From: Lachnospiraceae bacterium
GTDB lineage: Bacteria > Bacillota > Clostridia > Lachnospirales > Lachnospiraceae
Length of the DNA: 64,000 nt
NCBI GenBank assembly: GCA_016283755.1
Contig: JAEENO010000040.1
Span: forward strand, 1 to 64,000
Reading direction: 5' to 3'
Shown piece by piece: positions 8,016 through 17,431 of the stretch (within the stretch, counting starts at the first letter, position 1; the number at the start of each line of letters is the position of its first letter). The notes under the pieces were generated by a model. The model ran no database searches. It was given only the letters and a program-made list of their open reading frames with translations, and was not told the origin of the DNA. The position numbers were made by a program, and so were the translations under genes.

Positions 8016-9818
8016 TGCGTTCTGATATTCATCTATTATTAGGTACGCGCCCATATTAGGGTCTTCCATCATCTCGATTTTGGTATCGAGCTTAAGAAGC
8101 TTATATACTCCCGGGCCTACAGCATCCCATGTCGGAAGGCCATCTCCGTTAGGATTTCCCGTCTTAACAAAGTTTACAACGTATTGCTGCATTATATCGG
8201 AAAGCTTGAAATCTTCTTCGTCATATACATAATCGTGTCTCCACAGATTTCCGTATAGATAAGGCAACTCGCCCGCATGATAATTGGATAATGAATTATT
8301 GGTCTTCATAAAGCAGTATTCATATGCAGGTCGGCCTTGAGCTACTAAGTATCTGTTCCATACAAAGTGCGAGTAAGAAAACCAGAGAGCTGAATATGCT
8401 GTATTTACGGCACCCTTCGCGTCTCCTAACTTATCTATAATAAAATGCTGGTCTCGCTGCGGTGTATCTACCGGTATAACTTCTGCAAGCTTTTTTGCAT
8501 AATCGCCTATAGCCTGAGACAGTATCTTAATATAATTCTCTGCTGTCGCCTCATATGTCATCATAAATACATCCGCTTCTTTCGCATTATATCCGTTTAA
8601 AAGCGCTTTTTCATGATTAAGTCCCTTTTCATATGTTATATACGGCATCTCGGTTATCGCATATCCGTCAACGGTCATTGAAGAATGCGTTGTCTTCGAT
8701 TGAATGAGCTTTTCCGCAGGAATATCGCGAAGTGCATCAGAACTTGTCACATTAAATTCTTCACGCATCTTATTGCCTTCATTTATTGCTTCTTCGAAAC
8801 TTCTGAAGGTATGGAACGGCTTCTTTACTGCTATTCCGCTTGATTCCGCTATGGCATAATCGAATAATCCTTCTGTTAACGGTGATACGCACATTGCATT
8901 TACGGATGACGATCCCGCAGATTCACCTGCTATTGTAATTCTGTTCTTATCTCCGCCAAAGGCTTCGATATTATCATATACCCACTGTAATGCCGCAATC
9001 TGATCGAGTAATCCGTAGTTTCCCGTGGTATGATTTGCTGACTCTGCTGCCAGATCTTCTGCCGCATAGTATCCGAAAGGTCCGAGTCTATATGCAAAGT
9101 TAACTACTATAATTCCGCGTTTTGCAAGGTCTTCGCCTCTATATTCACTGTAAGAAGACTGTCCTGTAGTGAGGGAGCCGCCGTGAACGTAGAATAATAC
9201 AGGTAAAAGCTCATCACTTTTTTCTTCAGGAGCGAAGACATTTAGGTATAAGCAATCCTCGCTCATATCTTCTATATATTCGTCTCCGAATCGAACACGA
9301 TAATCATGCCAGCCGAATATGTGTAAAAGCGAATCCATAAAAGGTGCAGTACGAGCCTGCATTGCCATCGGACCGAACTTGTCGCACTGTTTAACGCCTT
9401 CCCAGGCATCCGGTGATTGCGGTTCCTTAAATCTAAGCTCTCCTATAGGCGGCTTGGCATAAGGAATTCCTGCATATACACGGACCGTTTTATCCTTATT
9501 ATATACACCCGTTAATTCTCCCTGGGTAATCTTAATTACTTCCGTTACTTCCGGATTCTTATTGTCAACCGCAGGAAGCCTCTTTAAAGGTGGTGCTGTA
9601 ACTATATAATTAACGATAAGTAAGATAAAAAAGGCTGCCCAAATGAATAATCCGTATCTTCTCGCATAAATACCATGCTTAATTATCTCAAGGCGTCCGA
9701 TTATTCCGGCAAGGCAAAGAACGATGCCGACTATCCATCCTATTATCGTATTCTTTGATAATTCCAATACAACGAGATATATAAACGTTACAAGTACCAT
9801 TAAAATATTGAATATCAT
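8010..9818 (-). CDS. Membrane-anchored carboxylesterase (type B)
   Basis: A 602-residue protein with three hydrophobic segments in residues ~1-75, then a full type-B carboxylesterase domain. Signature elements are the oxyanion-hole YVHGGS near 212, the nucleophile elbow GESAGSS near 296, the GNYGLLDQIAALQWV block, and the catalytic His in NYHAGE near 513. Such enzymes hydrolyse ester bonds of varied substrates; the N-terminal anchor would place the domain outside the membrane. The substrate is unknown. It precedes nothing obvious on the same strand and is 26 bases after mgtE in transcription order. Confidence 0.88.
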   Translation of the reverse strand: MIFNILMVLVTFIYLVVLELSKNTIIGWIVGIVLCLAGIIGRLEIIKHGIYARRYGLFIWAAFFILLIVNYIVTAPPLKRLPAVDNKNPEVTEVIKITQGELTGVYNKDKTVRVYAGIPYAKPPIGELRFKEPQSPDAWEGVKQCDKFGPMAMQARTAPFMDSLLHIFGWHDYRVRFGDEYIEDMSEDCLYLNVFAPEEKSDELLPVLFYVHGGSLTTGQSSYSEYRGEDLAKRGIIVVNFAYRLGPFGYYAAEDLAAESANHTTGNYGLLDQIAALQWVYDNIEAFGGDKNRITIAGESAGSSSVNAMCVSPLTEGLFDYAIAESSGIAVKKPFHTFRSFEEAINEGNKMREEFNVTSSDALRDIPAEKLIQSKTTHSSMTVDGYAITEMPYITYEKGLNHEKALLNGYNAKEADVFMMTYEATAENYIKILSQAIGDYAKKLAEVIPVDTPQRDQHFIIDKLGDAKGAVNTAYSALWFSYSHFVWNRYLVAQGRPAYEYCFMKTNNSLSNYHAGELPYLYGNLWRHDYVYDEEDFKLSDIMQQYVVNFVKTGNPNGDGLPTWDAVGPGVYKLLKLDTKIEMMEDPNMGAYLIIDEYQNAE

Positions 9819-9844
9819 ATTGCCTCTCTTTCTTATTGAAGGGT

Positions 9845-11218
9845 CTATAAGGTTATATGGAAGAATGCTGTTGCTATTCTAAAGTATACAAGTATTGAAC
9901 AGGTATCAACTACTGTTGTAATTAAAGGTGCTGCCATAAGCGCCGGGTCAAGCTTTAACTTCTTGGCAATAAGCGGTAACACTCCTCCGATGAACTTTGC
10001 CAGCATGATCGTACAGATAAGTGAACCTGCAACGACAAACGCTATACTTGCATCATGATAGAAAAGGTATATTCTAAGTCCGTTTACTATTGATAGAATA
10101 ACACCTACTATAATCGATACACCAAACTCTTTAAAGATTACTTTGAAGATATCTTTAAAGACTATCTCATCAAGTGCGATACCACGTATGATAAGTGTTG
10201 ATGCCTGCGATCCGCAGTTTCCGCCCGTATCCATAAGCATAGGTATGAAGGATACAAGAAGCGGCACTGCCGCAAAAGCGCTTTCATACTTGGTTATGAT
10301 AATTCCTGTTAGTGTTGATGAAAGCATGAGTACGAGTAACCATACTATTCTATTCTTCGCATGCTTAAAGATTGAGGTCTTAAAATAAGTATCGGATGCA
10401 TCGTAGATAGCTGCCATCTTGGTAATATCTTCGGTGTTCTCATCCTGTAAGACGTCGATAGCATCGTCGACTGTTACGATTCCGACCAATCTGTCTTCCG
10501 CGTCTACAACAGGCAGTGCGAGGAAGTCGTATTTATTAAACATCTTCGCAACGTCTTCCTTATCATCAAGGGTGTTAACCTTGATAACATTGGTTTCCAT
10601 AATATTGGAGATGAGCTCATCATCGGGAGCAAGGAGTAAATCTTTTATTGTACATACACCGATTAATGTTCTGTTATCCGTTACATAACAGGTATATATT
10701 GTCTCGGAATCCGGAGCTTTTTTCCTGATTCTGTCTATTGCTTCCGCAATCGTCATATTTGGCTTGATATTAACATACTCGACTGTCATGATCGAGCCTG
10801 CGGAATCATCAGGATACTTAAGAAGTTCGTTAATCTGGCGTCTTGTCATAGGATCGGAGTTCGCTAAGATTCTCTTAACCACATTAGCAGGCATCTCTTC
10901 AATTATATCTACCGTATCATCGAGGAATAAGTCTTCAATGACAAGCCCTAATTCCTTATCGGTCAGAGCTTTTATAAGAACGAGCTGATTCTCATGCTCC
11001 ATTCTCGCAAATACTTCCGCTGCTTCTTCTTTTGCTAAAAGTCTAAACATTATCGGAATCTCTTCTTCCGACATCTCTTCAAAAAGCGCAGCAATATCGG
11101 CTTCGTTCATATCGTTTAAGCGCTTTTTTAATTCGGTATATCTTCTTTCTTTGAATAATTCTCTTATTTCATCTACACTCTCTTCGGTGAGGTTGGTATC
11201 TACATACTGCTCTTGCAT
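9845..11218 (-). CDS. mgtE: Magnesium transporter MgtE
   Basis: A 457-residue MgtE of normal length: N-terminal superhelical domain (to ~130), tandem CBS domains (~140-255, ending VGIVTVDDAIDVLQ), then five membrane helices containing the selectivity signature MDTGGNCGSQAST. The channel admits Mg2+ and is gated by cytoplasmic Mg2+. The nearest AGGAGG lies about 25 bases before the ATG, with an in-frame stop between, so translation initiation looks weak or coupled to rsmI upstream. No M-box riboswitch is present. Confidence 0.96.
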   Translation of the reverse strand: MQEQYVDTNLTEESVDEIRELFKERRYTELKKRLNDMNEADIAALFEEMSEEEIPIMFRLLAKEEAAEVFARMEHENQLVLIKALTDKELGLVIEDLFLDDTVDIIEEMPANVVKRILANSDPMTRRQINELLKYPDDSAGSIMTVEYVNIKPNMTIAEAIDRIRKKAPDSETIYTCYVTDNRTLIGVCTIKDLLLAPDDELISNIMETNVIKVNTLDDKEDVAKMFNKYDFLALPVVDAEDRLVGIVTVDDAIDVLQDENTEDITKMAAIYDASDTYFKTSIFKHAKNRIVWLLVLMLSSTLTGIIITKYESAFAAVPLLVSFIPMLMDTGGNCGSQASTLIIRGIALDEIVFKDIFKVIFKEFGVSIIVGVILSIVNGLRIYLFYHDASIAFVVAGSLICTIMLAKFIGGVLPLIAKKLKLDPALMAAPLITTVVDTCSILVYFRIATAFFHITL

Positions 11219-11258
11219 TTCAAGTTATAAGCGTCTTACCGCTATCCTCCTTTATAGT

Positions 11259-12095
11259 CTATACTAATGCATTATATACGTCCCGCTTCGTAAGCCCTCG
11301 TTCTTTCGCGACTACCTTCATAGCTTCTTTCTTATCCATTCCGGTATCCACATACATTTTAACGTGCTCTTCGATAGTCAAGTTCTCGTACTTTTTGCGT
11401 ATCTCGTTCTCGCATTCTTCTTTGCTCTTTCCTTCAATTACAAGAACGTATTCTCCCTTAGGCTCATTCTCTGTATAATAGGAAATCGCTTCTTCTATGG
11501 TTGTACGGTTGACATTCTCATGAAGCTTGGTCAGTTCTTTTACAACTGAGAGCTTTCTGTACCCGAGTGTATCGTATAGTTCTTTAAGCGTTTTAAGCAA
11601 GTGATGCGGCGCTTCATATATGATTATGGTTCTTGTCTCATTCTTTAATTCATCAAGAACCCGCTTTCTTTCTTTTTTATCCTTAGGTAGAAATGCTTCA
11701 AAAGCAAATCTTCGAGTCTTTAATCCTGATAAGGTTAGCGCTGTTACAACCGCAGATGCTCCGGGACATGCCGTAACAGTTATCCCTTCTTCGTAACATA
11801 TTCTTACCAGTTCTTCGCCCGGATCCGATATTCCCGGCATTCCTGCATCGGTAATTAAAGCTATGTTCTTACCTTCTTTAAGAAGATTCACAAGCTCATA
11901 TGCTTTATCTATCTTATTAAATTCATGGTAACTCGTCATAGGCGTCTTAATCTCAAAATGATTAAGAAGCTTTATGGAGTTTCTTGTGTCTTCCGCGGCT
12001 ATTAAATCGACTTCTTTTAAGATTCGTAAGACTCTTAAAGTCATGTCTTCCAAATTGCCGATCGGAGTCGCACATAGATAAAGTGTGCCTGTCAT
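11259..12095 (-). CDS. rsmI: 16S rRNA 2'-O-methyltransferase RsmI
   Basis: A 278-residue SAM-dependent enzyme that modifies cytidine 1402 of 16S rRNA. It has the tetrapyrrole-methylase-like fold signatures LYLCATPIGNLEDMTLRVLRILKEVDLIAAEDTRNS near the N terminus, GMPGISDPGE and CPGASAVVTAL. A C-terminal KKEAMKVVAKERGLTKRDVYN helix pair is typical of the Firmicute form. It is separated by 15 bases from trmN and is part of a conserved gmk-like/yaaR/holB/ricT/trmN/rsmI block. Confidence 0.96.
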   Translation of the reverse strand: MTGTLYLCATPIGNLEDMTLRVLRILKEVDLIAAEDTRNSIKLLNHFEIKTPMTSYHEFNKIDKAYELVNLLKEGKNIALITDAGMPGISDPGEELVRICYEEGITVTACPGASAVVTALTLSGLKTRRFAFEAFLPKDKKERKRVLDELKNETRTIIIYEAPHHLLKTLKELYDTLGYRKLSVVKELTKLHENVNRTTIEEAISYYTENEPKGEYVLVIEGKSKEECENEIRKKYENLTIEEHVKMYVDTGMDKKEAMKVVAKERGLTKRDVYNALV

Positions 12096-12110
12096 AGCTT
12101 TACTCCTTAG

Positions 12111-12848
12111 TTAATATCCGTATATATCATAGATTTCATCTGTATATACGTTGGTTTCTTTATATACTATCAATGGTTTTTCCACTGTAAGACGCGCCCT
12201 GCCGCCTTTTATCCCCTCGATAAGCACCATATTGGGTTCTTTATCAACGTACGGATAAACCATTATCATTCGCTTAGGTTCTAACTTATACTTTTTCATC
12301 GTTTCAAAAAGTTCCGGAAGCCTGAACGGACGATGAACAAGATAGAATCGCCCCTTTTCCTTAAGAAGCTTCGATGCCTCTCTTGCAATATCGTCAAATG
12401 TACATTTTATCTCATGTCGTGCTATTGCCTTGGCATCATCCGGGTTTTTAATCCCGTGCATTCCTATCATATACGGTGGATTCGAGGTCACAACATCAAA
12501 GGCTGCTGCCCCGAAAAGCGCTGAAGCACCAACTATATCCCCCGTTACTATATTAATATCGCTTTCAAGGTCATTAAGCATAACCGATCGTCTTGCCATG
12601 GCTGCGCTTTCTTCCTGTATCTCAAGTCCCGTAAAATCGCGACCTGCGGTTTTTCCGCGCAATAGTATCGGTATTATTCCGTTACCGGTACCTAAATCTA
12701 TCGCGCGCTCTTTCTCGAAAACTTTTGCGAAAGAAGAAAGAAGTACGGCATCCATACCGAAGCAAAAAGCTTCCGGATTCTGGATTATCTTATATCCGCA
12801 TCGCTGAAGATCGTCAACTCTCTCATGCTCCTTAATCTCTACTCTCAT
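12111..12848 (-). CDS. tRNA1(Val) (adenine-37-N6)-methyltransferase family protein
   Basis: A 245-residue class I SAM methyltransferase of the TrmN6/YabB family. It shows the SAM-binding DLGTGNGIIPILL and the N6-adenine motif SNPPYM; the opening MRVEIKEHERVDDLQRCGYKIIQ is typical of the Firmicute YabB group. The substrate in Firmicutes is presumed to be A37 of a tRNA, by analogy with E. coli TrmN. It overlaps the ricT stop by 4 bases (ATGA), indicating translational coupling. Confidence 0.9.
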   Translation of the reverse strand: MRVEIKEHERVDDLQRCGYKIIQNPEAFCFGMDAVLLSSFAKVFEKERAIDLGTGNGIIPILLRGKTAGRDFTGLEIQEESAAMARRSVMLNDLESDINIVTGDIVGASALFGAAAFDVVTSNPPYMIGMHGIKNPDDAKAIARHEIKCTFDDIAREASKLLKEKGRFYLVHRPFRLPELFETMKKYKLEPKRMIMVYPYVDKEPNMVLIEGIKGGRARLTVEKPLIVYKETNVYTDEIYDIYGY

Positions 12849-13741
12849 TGAAGCTTAGAACTTCCTTCCTTATCTTCAAGTGCTGCAAGTTCCTTAATCT
12901 CTTCTGCGGTTACCGATACCTTATGGCGCTTAGGCTTAAACTTAAGCTCCGATACAGGGTATTCCACAAGTTCCTTTTCATCGCCTTTTTCAACAAGAAG
13001 CTTAACCTTCTGACGAAGAACGTTGACTGATTCTACTTCTCCCTTGGTACCATCATGTGCCATAACGAATTCCCCTACCGATGGAAGGTGACTGTTAAGA
13101 TACTCATAAGTCTCTGCCTCGTTCTTTAAGCAACACATTAGTCTTCCGCAGGTTCCTGATATCTTGGTCGGATTAAGCGATAAGGACTGCTCTTTTGCCA
13201 TCTTAATCGATACCGGCGCAAATTCCGGAAGGAATGTCTTACAGCAAAGCTCTCTTCCGCAGATTCCAAGGCCGCCCAATACCTTGGTCTCGTCTCTTAC
13301 ACCTATCTGTCTTAACTCTATACGGGTTCTGAATACTGCTGCCAGATCTTTAACCAAATCTCTAAAGTCGATTCGTCCGTCTGCCGTAAAGTAGAATAGA
13401 AGCTTATTGTTATCGAAGGTATATTCCGCATCGACTAACTTCATTTCAAGATTATGCTTTGCAATCTTCTCTAAGCAGATCTTCTTTGCTTCCTTTTCTT
13501 TCTCATGATTCTCTATTAACTGCTTCTCGTCTTCTTCCGTAGCCTTTCTTATAATAGGCTTTAATGGACTTACGATATCTTCTTCGTTAATCTCTTTTTC
13601 CGCTATTACAACAGTTCCGTACTCGACGCCTCTTATTGTCTCTACGATTACATGATCGTAAAGCTTAAGCTCAAATCCTTCCGGATTAAAATAATATACC
13701 TTGCCCGCCTCTCTAAAGCGTACACCTACCACTTTTATCAT
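12845..13741 (-). CDS. ricT: PSP1 domain protein RicT/YaaT
   Basis: A 298-residue PSP1-domain protein. Four clustered cysteines appear as CGRELCC and CGRLMCC, matching the Fe-S-binding cysteines of B. subtilis RicT. In Bacillus RicT acts with RicA and RicF to help RNase Y mature certain transcripts. In this position next to holB and yabB it is conserved across Firmicutes. Overlaps holB by 4 bases at the 5' end and trmN by 4 bases at the 3' end. Confidence 0.93.
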   Translation of the reverse strand: MIKVVGVRFREAGKVYYFNPEGFELKLYDHVIVETIRGVEYGTVVIAEKEINEEDIVSPLKPIIRKATEEDEKQLIENHEKEKEAKKICLEKIAKHNLEMKLVDAEYTFDNNKLLFYFTADGRIDFRDLVKDLAAVFRTRIELRQIGVRDETKVLGGLGICGRELCCKTFLPEFAPVSIKMAKEQSLSLNPTKISGTCGRLMCCLKNEAETYEYLNSHLPSVGEFVMAHDGTKGEVESVNVLRQKVKLLVEKGDEKELVEYPVSELKFKPKRHKVSVTAEEIKELAALEDKEGSSKLQ

Positions 13742-14637
13742 TTATCATTCTCCTTAATCGTCATATATAGATCCGCCAGCACATACTCTGCCTTAACCGA
13801 CATCTCTATGCGCCGCCGTGACGTTTCTATCTCTTTAATTATATTATTGATTCCTTCATATTCTATCGTATCCGCCTTCTTCCTTATGTCAAAAAGCGCA
13901 TCCTGTAATAATACAAGGCTTTCATCGCGCGTTGACTTATAGATTAAGACATCTCTATAGAATAAAAGAAATACCTCCAATGCCTTGCGGCAATCTATCT
14001 TATCCTTTGAAAGCTCCTGTATAATCGGCTCTACCGCATTAAGTTCAGTGTCATGACCTGCAATAAGGTACGGCATTACCTTTTCTTTTAATGCTATGAA
14101 TTCAGGTGCTTTTATCTTCTCTTCATAAGCAACCGGAACAAGCGGAATCGTTACGACTCTTGACATTATTGTCGGAAGAAAGTGCTCTTCGTTATCGGTA
14201 AGAAGTAAGATTACCGCATACTCGGGCGGCTCTTCCATTGTCTTTAAAAGGGCATTCTGTGCTCCCTCACTCATCCATTCCGCATGTGCAATTATATATA
14301 CTTTGTATTGTCCCTGGTAAGGCTTAATCGAAATTGTCGCATTAACATTATCCCTTATATCGCCGACCGATATATATCCTTCCTTTTCCGGGTGAAGATA
14401 TATGATATCGGGATGATTATGCGAGTTCGCCTGATGACAGGATTTACAATTATTACAAGCAATACCTGTCCCCGATTCACATAATAAGTTCTTCGCAAAA
14501 GCATCTGCCAACAGGCTCTTACCTGTTCCGGTCTCGCCTACAAACATGTATGCATGCGAAATTTTATGAGATTGTAATGCATTCCTGAGTAGCCTTACGG
14601 CCATATCCTGGCCTTTTACATCCAAAAATTCTGCCAT
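13738..14637 (-). CDS. holB: DNA polymerase III delta' subunit
   Basis: A 299-residue clamp-loader subunit. It has a P-loop GETGTGKS near residue 35, a four-cysteine zinc module (C-x8-C-x2-C-x2-C) right after, and the SRC-like arginine-finger equivalent in TIMSRVVTIPL. It carries a C-terminal helical collar domain. It works with delta and tau to load the beta clamp (dnaN at 37839). The Walker A here is intact, as is usual in Gram-positives. Eight bases separate it from yaaR. Confidence 0.93.
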   Translation of the reverse strand: MAEFLDVKGQDMAVRLLRNALQSHKISHAYMFVGETGTGKSLLADAFAKNLLCESGTGIACNNCKSCHQANSHNHPDIIYLHPEKEGYISVGDIRDNVNATISIKPYQGQYKVYIIAHAEWMSEGAQNALLKTMEEPPEYAVILLLTDNEEHFLPTIMSRVVTIPLVPVAYEEKIKAPEFIALKEKVMPYLIAGHDTELNAVEPIIQELSKDKIDCRKALEVFLLFYRDVLIYKSTRDESLVLLQDALFDIRKKADTIEYEGINNIIKEIETSRRRIEMSVKAEYVLADLYMTIKENDK

Positions 14638-14644
14638 ACTTTCC

Positions 14645-15091
14645 CTACGTTAATATATCAAGTAAAAGTCCTGATATCTCGCCGATCTTAGCGAGTATAT
14701 CTATCTGGTTTTTCTCGTCTTTAATAAGTTCCGTCGCCAATGCATCGAGGTTCTCATCTATGAGCCTTACGATGCCGTATACTCTGTGGCGGCCTCTTCT
14801 ATCAAGGAAGTTCTCTCTTGAAAACTTATGGGACCTGTATACGACTTCATTTAAGAAGTCCTTTATAAGTCCACGGTACCTCTTCATATCGCGGATATCC
14901 ATATGCTTCGCAAGTAATTCTCCCTGCGTGGTTATATCATTAAGCATGGAATTGACCTTCTCCTGAAGATCGCTCTCACCTATCTGGCTTGCCAGGGTAA
15001 ACTTAAATGTTCCGTCGCTCTTCCCGGTTTTCTCCGGTCCCTGTACGGGCTGCGCGTTAAAAAGCTTCTGAATCTTCATATTATCATCCAT
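14645..15091 (-). CDS. YaaR family protein (DUF327)
   Basis: A 148-residue protein of the DUF327/YaaR family: a variable N terminus, then a helical domain with [19 protein letters not shown] and a conserved [19 protein letters not shown] block. Function unknown. Its position between the guanylate-kinase-like gene and holB matches the tmk-yaaQ-yaaR-holB order of Bacillus. Confidence 0.88.
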   Translation of the reverse strand: MDDNMKIQKLFNAQPVQGPEKTGKSDGTFKFTLASQIGESDLQEKVNSMLNDITTQGELLAKHMDIRDMKRYRGLIKDFLNEVVYRSHKFSRENFLDRRGRHRVYGIVRLIDENLDALATELIKDEKNQIDILAKIGEISGLLLDILT

Positions 15092-15121
15092 GCTTACACC
15101 TTCTTTCTATAGTAAACTTTG

Positions 15122-15700
15122 TTACTTTCCTATATATGCCAATATCTCATCTACCGTTTTATCGGCATCGTTATTGGTAAAGCGCTTTTCTATATGCGCT
15201 TTCTTAAGATTATCTTCTGAGAAATCCTTAAGGTCCGCTAAGTATCTTCTGCACATCTCATCGTAATGAGGAGTCTCCTGCGAATTCTCCCTGCTAAGCG
15301 CTCTTGCCAAAAGCTCTCCGTCCGGAAGTGTTATATATAACGGTACTATTTTCTCTTCACCAAAGTATCGCAAGAATTCTATGCAGGCTTCCGGGGTTAT
15401 TATTATAAGATAATCGTTATCTGTAAGCTTTATCTGTCCGTCGTCAACCGTAAAAAAGTGCCATGGTCCGAATATGGTATCGTATGTCCTACACTCTATT
15501 ACTTTGCCTTCTTCTTTTAATTTATTTAATCCTGCTTCGTCGGTAAAGAAATATTCGACGCCGTCACGCTCGCCGCTTCGCATCGGGCGGGTCGTATAGG
15601 TTGTTATTGTCTTTAATTCGGGAGCTTTTACAAGAAGCTTCTTATATATTGTATCCTTGCCTGTGGCGCTTTTACCCATAAGGCAATATATCTTACCCAT
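15122..15700 (-). CDS. Guanylate kinase family protein
   Basis: A 192-residue P-loop kinase. It has the GMP-binding block TTRPMRSGERDGVEYFF of guanylate kinases and a lid region later. The phosphate-binding loop is GKSATGKD, with Asp where nearly all P-loops have Ser/Thr. Guanylate kinase makes GDP from GMP with ATP; because of the loop change this may be a paralogue with altered activity rather than the essential Gmk. In this position Bacillus carries tmk, so a local role in nucleotide metabolism is plausible. Confidence 0.7.
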   Translation of the reverse strand: MGKIYCLMGKSATGKDTIYKKLLVKAPELKTITTYTTRPMRSGERDGVEYFFTDEAGLNKLKEEGKVIECRTYDTIFGPWHFFTVDDGQIKLTDNDYLIIITPEACIEFLRYFGEEKIVPLYITLPDGELLARALSRENSQETPHYDEMCRRYLADLKDFSEDNLKKAHIEKRFTNNDADKTVDEILAYIGK

Positions 15701-15723
15701 TGTCTTAATTCCTCGTCATTTCA

Positions 15724-16572
15724 TTAAAGATATCTCTGAAGCTCCGGCATATAATCGCCGAAGAACACTTCGTCGCGAAGCATGGTCTCTATTACGGGAT
15801 CGAAAATCTTATTAAATACCTCTACCACTTCTTCATATATCGGTTCTTTTCTTTTTCCAAGTGACAGAAATGCTTTAAACTTTGCCTTTGTCGACTTACT
15901 TAAAAGCGTGCTCTGCAAATTCTCGAACCGCTCTTTGGTAATAATAAGCTCTCGACTTTTTACCTCATCATCGATTGCTGTCATAAGCTTTCGCCCGGAA
16001 AAAGTTCTTTTCGTTCCGTATCGATATAAGTTATAAAGGATTGACATATCCGATATAAATTCCTGCTTATCGTAAAGGATTGCAAAATAGTTCGCAATTT
16101 CCTTCTCGACATACAACGCTTTTATCCGGATACTTCTGTCATTTTCATATGAGAGCTTGAATGTCGTATCTTCAAGATCGCTTCCTTCATCCTTTAACGG
16201 AAACAGATACAGATTAACCGGTATAGTTATCTTATCAAACGGTATACTAAGTCTTGCCTTGGCACCGTCTTCATACTCTTCGATTACAGCCTTCTCTTCA
16301 CCGTCATGTACAAGAAGCGAAACCATATCAGTTAAATACATTCCGTCCGCGCCCTTTTCCTTGACCCTTACACAAACATCTTTTGTCGCTGATGTCCTGT
16401 AGTTATCAAGCCCGTATTCACCGGTCTTCATCAGGGCAACTATATAATTATCAGGCAATGAAAAGAGTCTCTCTACAACCTTCTCCCTTGCGACTCCCTG
16501 GAGCATATTCTGGTACGGGATCTTAAGGTCGTGGCTCTTTTTCATTATAAGCCTTAAGCTTATCGCACTCAC
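15724..16572 (-). CDS. AbiEii-type nucleotidyltransferase toxin (type IV TA), divergent
   Basis: A 282-residue protein directly downstream of an AbiEi-like gene, starting with GTG one base after its stop. It resembles AbiEii: a G-x-Y-G stretch near residue 51 followed by YRTSATKDVCV, which aligns with the family's R-x-T-x-D-x-D motif, though the second Asp is Cys. A later EKEIANYF…DKQEFISDM segment fits the K…RDxxD motif II. AbiEii proteins transfer nucleotides to tRNA or other targets and are toxic unless their transcription is repressed by AbiEi. The call rests on partnership and motif shape; identity is probable, activity uncertain. Confidence 0.68.
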   Translation of the reverse strand: MSAISLRLIMKKSHDLKIPYQNMLQGVAREKVVERLFSLPDNYIVALMKTGEYGLDNYRTSATKDVCVRVKEKGADGMYLTDMVSLLVHDGEEKAVIEEYEDGAKARLSIPFDKITIPVNLYLFPLKDEGSDLEDTTFKLSYENDRSIRIKALYVEKEIANYFAILYDKQEFISDMSILYNLYRYGTKRTFSGRKLMTAIDDEVKSRELIITKERFENLQSTLLSKSTKAKFKAFLSLGKRKEPIYEEVVEVFNKIFDPVIETMLRDEVFFGDYMPELQRYL

Positions 16573-17184
16573 TTACAGCCACACTCCCAACATTGTCTCG
16601 CACTTTTTTAAGACCTTACGCTCCTTGGCGTACTTAATAAGGTGGTCTACATTCTTCTTATCATCTACTATATAGTTAGCCAGCGCAGACTTTAATTCAT
16701 CGCGTTCCAACTTCTTCTCATATTTAAGGACATCCGCCATAAGACGGTCCCTGTCATATATCTTAAATGACTGACCGCTTATCGTAACCGAAGTCGTGCC
16801 CATCGTGAGAACCTCCTGCTCCGTATAATAAGGAACAACAACCGGATAATCCATCATAAATCTCGACTTACTTGTATTCTTATCTATGGCAATGTACCAG
16901 CAAAACGGCTTCTCTTTAAGATAACCGTACGCATAAAGCGCACTCTGCATACATAAAACTCCATCCGGAAAAAGCGCTGCGATTATCTCTTCTTCTGTAT
17001 GCTCGTCACCCTTAATCGTATAATAGCCGTTCTTAATTCTTGTAAGAAACTGTTCCTTTACGAGACGGTCGAGAAGATAATATGTAAGACCGCAATCGTC
17101 ATAAAGATCCGCAGTCTTCATTACGCCGCTATGCTTTTTCATCTCTTCTTTAATCTTTGATTTAATGTTGTCGAGATTTTCCAT
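16573..17184 (-). CDS. AbiEi-family antitoxin / transcriptional regulator
   Basis: A 203-residue protein from the chosen start MENLDNIKSK, preceded by GGAGCGG; the open frame continues 12 codons upstream without a good ribosome site. An N-terminal winged-helix region (~20-70: MKTADLYDDCGLTYYLLDRLVKEQFLTRIKNGYY) is followed by an AbiEi C-terminal-type domain with LMADVLKYEKKLERDELKSAL. Known AbiEi antitoxins bind their own promoter and so restrain the toxin. It forms a two-gene operon with the AbiEii-like gene and is divergent from the 17432 gene, sharing a ~250-base regulatory region. Confidence 0.8.
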   Translation of the reverse strand: MENLDNIKSKIKEEMKKHSGVMKTADLYDDCGLTYYLLDRLVKEQFLTRIKNGYYTIKGDEHTEEEIIAALFPDGVLCMQSALYAYGYLKEKPFCWYIAIDKNTSKSRFMMDYPVVVPYYTEQEVLTMGTTSVTISGQSFKIYDRDRLMADVLKYEKKLERDELKSALANYIVDDKKNVDHLIKYAKERKVLKKCETMLGVWL

Positions 17185-17331
17185 TTTTCCGCTCCATTCA
17201 CGAGATTTCGGTGTTTTCATTTTACCATAATTTAAGCCTTATGTGTAGGATTTTCTTGCCGTAAAAGCCTAATTTTTCAGGTGTTTTTATAGGTTTTTTA
17301 AGCAGAATCCCAAACCTTTCTTTGTCGTTTC

Positions 17332-17412
17332 TAATGTCCTATTTTGAGATATTTGTCGTTGAAATTGTCGTTTTTATATTGTATAATGAAATAAGACAAA
17401 TAGTGTTGTCTT
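17332..17412. promoter_or_regulatory. Cluster of TTGTCGT-type sites and an inverted repeat over a promoter (operator candidate)
   Basis: Three direct TTGTCGTT copies begin at 17332, 17353 and 17365; the last two are 12 bases apart and flank the -35 box. A further inverted repeat AAGACAA-N6-TTGTCTT lies at 17393-17412, across the expected transcription start. This is the arrangement expected of repressor sites. More copies lie after the gene (18044-18135). Confidence 0.55.
17359..17387 (+). promoter_or_regulatory. Predicted promoter of the 17432 gene
   Basis: -35 TTGAAA (17359-17364), 17-base spacer, -10 TATAAT (17382-17387). TTGTCGTT repeats overlap both the -35 and the spacer. Confidence 0.75.
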
Positions 17413-17431
17413 TTTAGGAGATTTTTGTAAC

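Noticed and set aside
11219-11260. Mg2+ riboswitch ahead of mgtE
   Set aside because: Only about 40 bases separate mgtE from rsmI, far too short for an M-box.
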